This document shows, piece by piece, positions 6,410-8,737 of a stretch of DNA of 8,737 nt (its first letter is position 1; every line of letters begins with the position of its first letter). The translations under genes were made by a program, and so were the position numbers. This stretch comes from Desulfobacterales bacterium (GTDB lineage Bacteria > Desulfobacterota > DSM-4660 > Desulfatiglandales > Desulfatiglandaceae): NCBI GenBank assembly GCA_022013615.1, contig JAKLQB010000194.1, positions 1 to 8,737 on the forward strand, given 5' to 3'. Below the pieces are notes generated by a model. That model saw only the letters and a list, made by a program, of their open reading frames with translations, did not search any database and had not been told where the DNA came from.

Positions 6410-7495
6410 TCACCCCATCCTCAAGATGACCCTGAATGTGGTGCCCTTACCGGGAGCAGTCAGGACTTCCACCCATCCACCGTGTTCTTTGACAATCTTA
6501 TCCACTACTAAAAGCCCTAAACCTGTCCCTTCACTTCCTTTGGTAGAAAAGAATTCCTTGAAGATATTCTCTTGGGCATCTTCATCCATCCCCACGCCAT
6601 TATCTTCAACTTCAAACTTAAAATGAAATCTGTCATGGAAGTCAGATCTCACAACCACGGCATGAGTATGTTTCTCTTTGTCCTTTTTGCATGCTTCCAG
6701 GGCGTTCCATATTAGGTTGTGCAACATCCTGCGAATATTCGTAGGATCCAGATTCATCACGGGTAAGGCCGGGTTTGACCGGTGTTTAAGCTGTATACCC
6801 AAGGCCATCGACTTTTCAAGAAATAATCCCACCACATCTTTTACCATCTCCTCGGGGGATACCTTTTGGTACTTGGGATCCCTTTTCTTGGAAGAATACA
6901 GGATGTTTTGAGCGATAGTTGAAATCTCTCCGATATTCCGCTTAACAATATCCCATCCTTTGCCCGCAAGCTCCATGTTACCATCTTTTATCCCTTCATC
7001 AACCACGTATACGCCACCTTGCAGGCCTTCTAAGATGTTTTTTATGTCATGGGATAGTATCGCAAGGGATTGACCCAAAAAAGCAAGTTCTTTCTGAATC
7101 TCCTTAACTTGTGTGATGTTAGTGGACATTTCAATAACAGCTGAAACATTCCCTGAGACGTCCAGTATTGGGGCTGAATAAACGACCAGTTGAGCCGTTT
7201 TTCCATTTGATAGTTGTACATCCTCTTCACTGATGTGAACTTTCCTATCCTTAAATGACTTTTGGACGGGACAGGATTTACATATCTCCGAACTCCTTTT
7301 ATAAGCCATGTGACAGAGCTTGCCGACCCCTTCACCGAAATCCTTCCTGAAATTCTCGTTGGTGAAAAGGATTTGGAGAGAGCGGTTCTGTATGGAAAGA
7401 TAGCATGGCAGGAGGTCAAGGATTGTCCTGAAACCCAAGTCAACGATGATCCCGGAGTTATCTGGCCGATCTATAAGCCCTTCTTTTGGTTCCAT
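6410..7495 (-). CDS. PAS-domain histidine kinase, soluble, with Cys/His cluster in the sensor
   Basis: A 361-residue kinase with no transmembrane segment or signal peptide, so cytoplasmic. Residues 20-130 are a PAS domain ending in the usual VIEMSTNITQVKE. Within it Cys61-His62 and Cys72-xx-Cys75 (KLCHMAYKR...CKSCPVQ) form a possible metal or Fe-S site. His149 in LAILSHDIKN is the phospho-accepting residue. The ATPase domain has the N box with Asn264, the G1 box EDNGVGMD (297-304), the F box KEFFSTKG and the G2 box GTGLGL (323-328). Such a sensor could report redox state or a small ligand; the signal is not known. The ATG at 7495 has no good ribosome site, but an in-frame stop lies shortly upstream and no better start is seen. 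Translation may be coupled to the receiver 49 bases before it. Confidence 0.92.
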   Translation of the reverse strand: MEPKEGLIDRPDNSGIIVDLGFRTILDLLPCYLSIQNRSLQILFTNENFRKDFGEGVGKLCHMAYKRSSEICKSCPVQKSFKDRKVHISEEDVQLSNGKTAQLVVYSAPILDVSGNVSAVIEMSTNITQVKEIQKELAFLGQSLAILSHDIKNILEGLQGGVYVVDEGIKDGNMELAGKGWDIVKRNIGEISTIAQNILYSSKKRDPKYQKVSPEEMVKDVVGLFLEKSMALGIQLKHRSNPALPVMNLDPTNIRRMLHNLIWNALEACKKDKEKHTHAVVVRSDFHDRFHFKFEVEDNGVGMDEDAQENIFKEFFSTKGSEGTGLGLLVVDKIVKEHGGWVEVLTAPGKGTTFRVILRMG

Positions 7496-7544
7496 TGTAG
7501 TCGTCGATGGATTTTATGCCCATCACCTGGTGGCTGCGTTTACC

Positions 7545-7937
7545 CTATTTCAAACTATTCTCAATCGCCTGTAAAAGCTCATCGGGTTCTGGTGGCTTTT
7601 CGATATAGGCTGCCGGTTCAGCGATTTTTTCTCCCTTGTATTCATCGAGGACTTTCTGTGAATGGAAAAACGTCTTCTTGGACAATGCGGAGAGCATGAT
7701 AACCGGAATGTCCTTCAGTTCGGGATCATTTTTTAACTCACGATACATATTGATCCCGCTCTCCCTTGGCATCATCACGTCCAGTATGATAAGAGAGGGT
7801 TTTCTTTGACGCGCAATCTCCAAGCCTTCTTTCCCGTCCACAGCAGAAAGGGGTTTGTAACCGCTTGTCTCCAATAGTGTGGTGACAAAGATTCTCGCAT
7901 CCAATTCATCATCAACAACCAGGACTCTTTTTGCCAT
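7545..7937 (-). CDS. Single-domain response regulator (CheY-like receiver)
   Basis: A 130-residue receiver with Asp9/Asp10 in VLVVDDE, phospho-acceptor Asp53 in LIILDVMMP, switch Ser83 in MLSALS and Lys114 in IEKPPEP. An insertion of about 20 residues between the switch Ser and the Lys (KKTFFHSQKVLDEYKGEKIAEP) is longer than in CheY, and there is no output domain. GAGGAG six bases before the ATG at 7937 fixes the start. It lies 40 bases after the UspA gene and 49 before the PAS kinase, within one operon. Confidence 0.93.
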   Translation of the reverse strand: MAKRVLVVDDELDARIFVTTLLETSGYKPLSAVDGKEGLEIARQRKPSLIILDVMMPRESGINMYRELKNDPELKDIPVIMLSALSKKTFFHSQKVLDEYKGEKIAEPAAYIEKPPEPDELLQAIENSLK

Positions 7938-7977
7938 TTTTTACTCCTCTATGAAATTGCGCAAAGCGGCTTTTTTA

Positions 7978-8475
7978 TTAGTACATATGCCCGGGTAAAG
8001 TAAACTGTTTGGCCGGGTTTCTGATGGCAATGACATGACAATGAGCATATTTGGATACATTGGCCACCGTGCTTCCGTGTTCAATCCTGTCCAGTTCAGA
8101 TTTACCAAGTGTCCCCATAACAATCACGTCAATATCATTTTTTTTTGCATATCGGATGATCTCCACGTCCGGTGACCCGTTCTTGACAGCAAACAGATAA
8201 TTCCCAAAATCACCCAATCTCTTATCGTACTCTTCTTTCAAAGCTGCTGTCGCCCGCTTCTCTATCTCTTCATTGAAGAAGGCTTCGCCTCCTTCTGCCC
8301 CTTCCGGGACATGTTCATCCACGACATGCCTGGAATAAGCATAGGAAGAATGCGGAATATGAAGGATATGTAATTTGGCATTATACTTTTTAGCCAGATC
8401 GAGAGCATGAAGAAACGCAATATTGGCGTCTTCGGAAAAATCGGTACAGAACAGGATGTTTTTATATTCTATCAT
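7978..8475 (-). CDS. Universal stress protein, UspA family (ATP-binding type)
   Basis: A 165-residue protein with the whole Usp fold: strand 1 ILFCTDFSEDAN (7-18), then KLHILHI, VEIIRYAKKNDIDVIVMGTLG and the last strand CHVIAIRNP. The nucleotide-binding signature G-xx-G-x9-G-S is met by Gly121, Gly124, Gly134 and Ser135, so it should bind ATP, unlike UspA proteins that lack the motif. Starts at ATG 8475 with GAGGAG six bases upstream. It sits between a histidine kinase and a receiver gene, 19 and 40 bases away, so it is co-expressed with them and may link energy or stress state to the relay. The exact role is not known. Confidence 0.95.
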   Translation of the reverse strand: MIEYKNILFCTDFSEDANIAFLHALDLAKKYNAKLHILHIPHSSYAYSRHVVDEHVPEGAEGGEAFFNEEIEKRATAALKEEYDKRLGDFGNYLFAVKNGSPDVEIIRYAKKNDIDVIVMGTLGKSELDRIEHGSTVANVSKYAHCHVIAIRNPAKQFTLPGHMY

Positions 8476-8494
8476 GATGAACTCCTCTTGTGGG

Positions 8495-8737
8495 TTAGAT
8501 TGATGGAGGTTGGTCCTTTTCAGGCAGCCTTATAATAAATCTTGTGCCTTTTCCTGCTTTAGATTCAAACTCAATTGCACCTTCATGCTCATCTATGATC
8601 TTTTTTGTGATCATTAATCCCAGGCCGGTGCCCCGGCTTCCTTTAGTACTAAAGAACCTCTGGAATATTTTTTCTTTGGTCTCTTCATCCATACCGCAGC
8701 CATTGTCCACCACCTGAAACTCTACTGCCCAGCCCCC
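8495..8737 (-). CDS. Histidine kinase, C-terminal ATPase end only (5' end beyond window)
   Basis: The frame is open from the window edge to TAA at 8495-8497, giving the last 80 residues of a HATPase_c domain. Visible parts are the G1 box DNGCGMD, the F box FQRFFSTKG, the G2 box GTGLGL and the final strand GKGTRFIIRLP. The H box, N box and any sensor domain lie outside the window. The stretch resembles the same region of the PAS kinase at 6410-7495 (FFSTKG, GTGLGL), so the two may be related. The UspA gene follows 19 bases later. Confidence 0.92.
   Translation of the reverse strand, partial: GGWAVEFQVVDNGCGMDEETKEKIFQRFFSTKGSRGTGLGLMITKKIIDEHEGAIEFESKAGKGTRFIIRLPEKDQPPSI

Overview
Every gene I can support lies on the minus strand, so the biological reading order runs from high to low coordinates. 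The proteins point to a strictly anaerobic bacterium, most likely a sulfate-reducing or syntrophic member of the Desulfobacterota. The reasons are a heterodisulfide-reductase-type HdrA flavoprotein joined to NADH-dehydrogenase-like (NuoE/F/G) modules, very high Fe-S content, a selenocysteine codon, and a kinase/receiver/universal-stress cluster of a style common in that group. The species cannot be fixed from the sequence.

Region 1 (8737 to 5905) is a tight signalling operon. In transcription order it holds the C-terminal end of a histidine kinase cut by the window edge, a UspA-family protein, a single-domain receiver, a PAS histidine kinase whose sensor carries a Cys/His cluster, and a second single-domain receiver. 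No DNA-binding output domain is present. Region 2 (5904 to 5418) is a 487-base gap with no gene. It holds a nested inverted repeat right behind the last receiver and a sigma-70-like promoter (TTGACA, 18-base spacer, TATGTT) about 54 bases before the next gene.

Region 3 (5417 to 1) is an electron-transfer operon: (a) a 131-residue HdrA N-terminal piece with an in-frame UGA exactly where HdrA proteins have Cys, followed by a good bacterial SECIS hairpin; (b) a NuoE-like [2Fe-2S] subunit; (c) a NuoF-like FMN/NADH subunit with extra ferredoxin domains; (d) a very long NuoG-ferredoxin/HdrA fusion that runs off the window (809 residues seen). HdrA homology stops at the end of (a) and resumes at the matching place inside (d), as if a NuoEFG module lay inside an HdrA gene. 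A 192-base foldback element with 14-base perfect terminal inverted repeats sits between (b) and (c) and supplies the stop codon of (b).

Together (a) to (d) look like a cytoplasmic NAD(H)-linked, flavin-based electron-bifurcating or confurcating complex. NADH would be handled at the FMN of NuoF, electrons would pass through NuoE/F/G-type clusters, and the HdrA flavin would split or merge them with ferredoxin and a disulfide-like or other acceptor. The partner subunits (HdrB/C, MvhD, hydrogenase or formate dehydrogenase) would be expected beyond coordinate 1 and are not visible.
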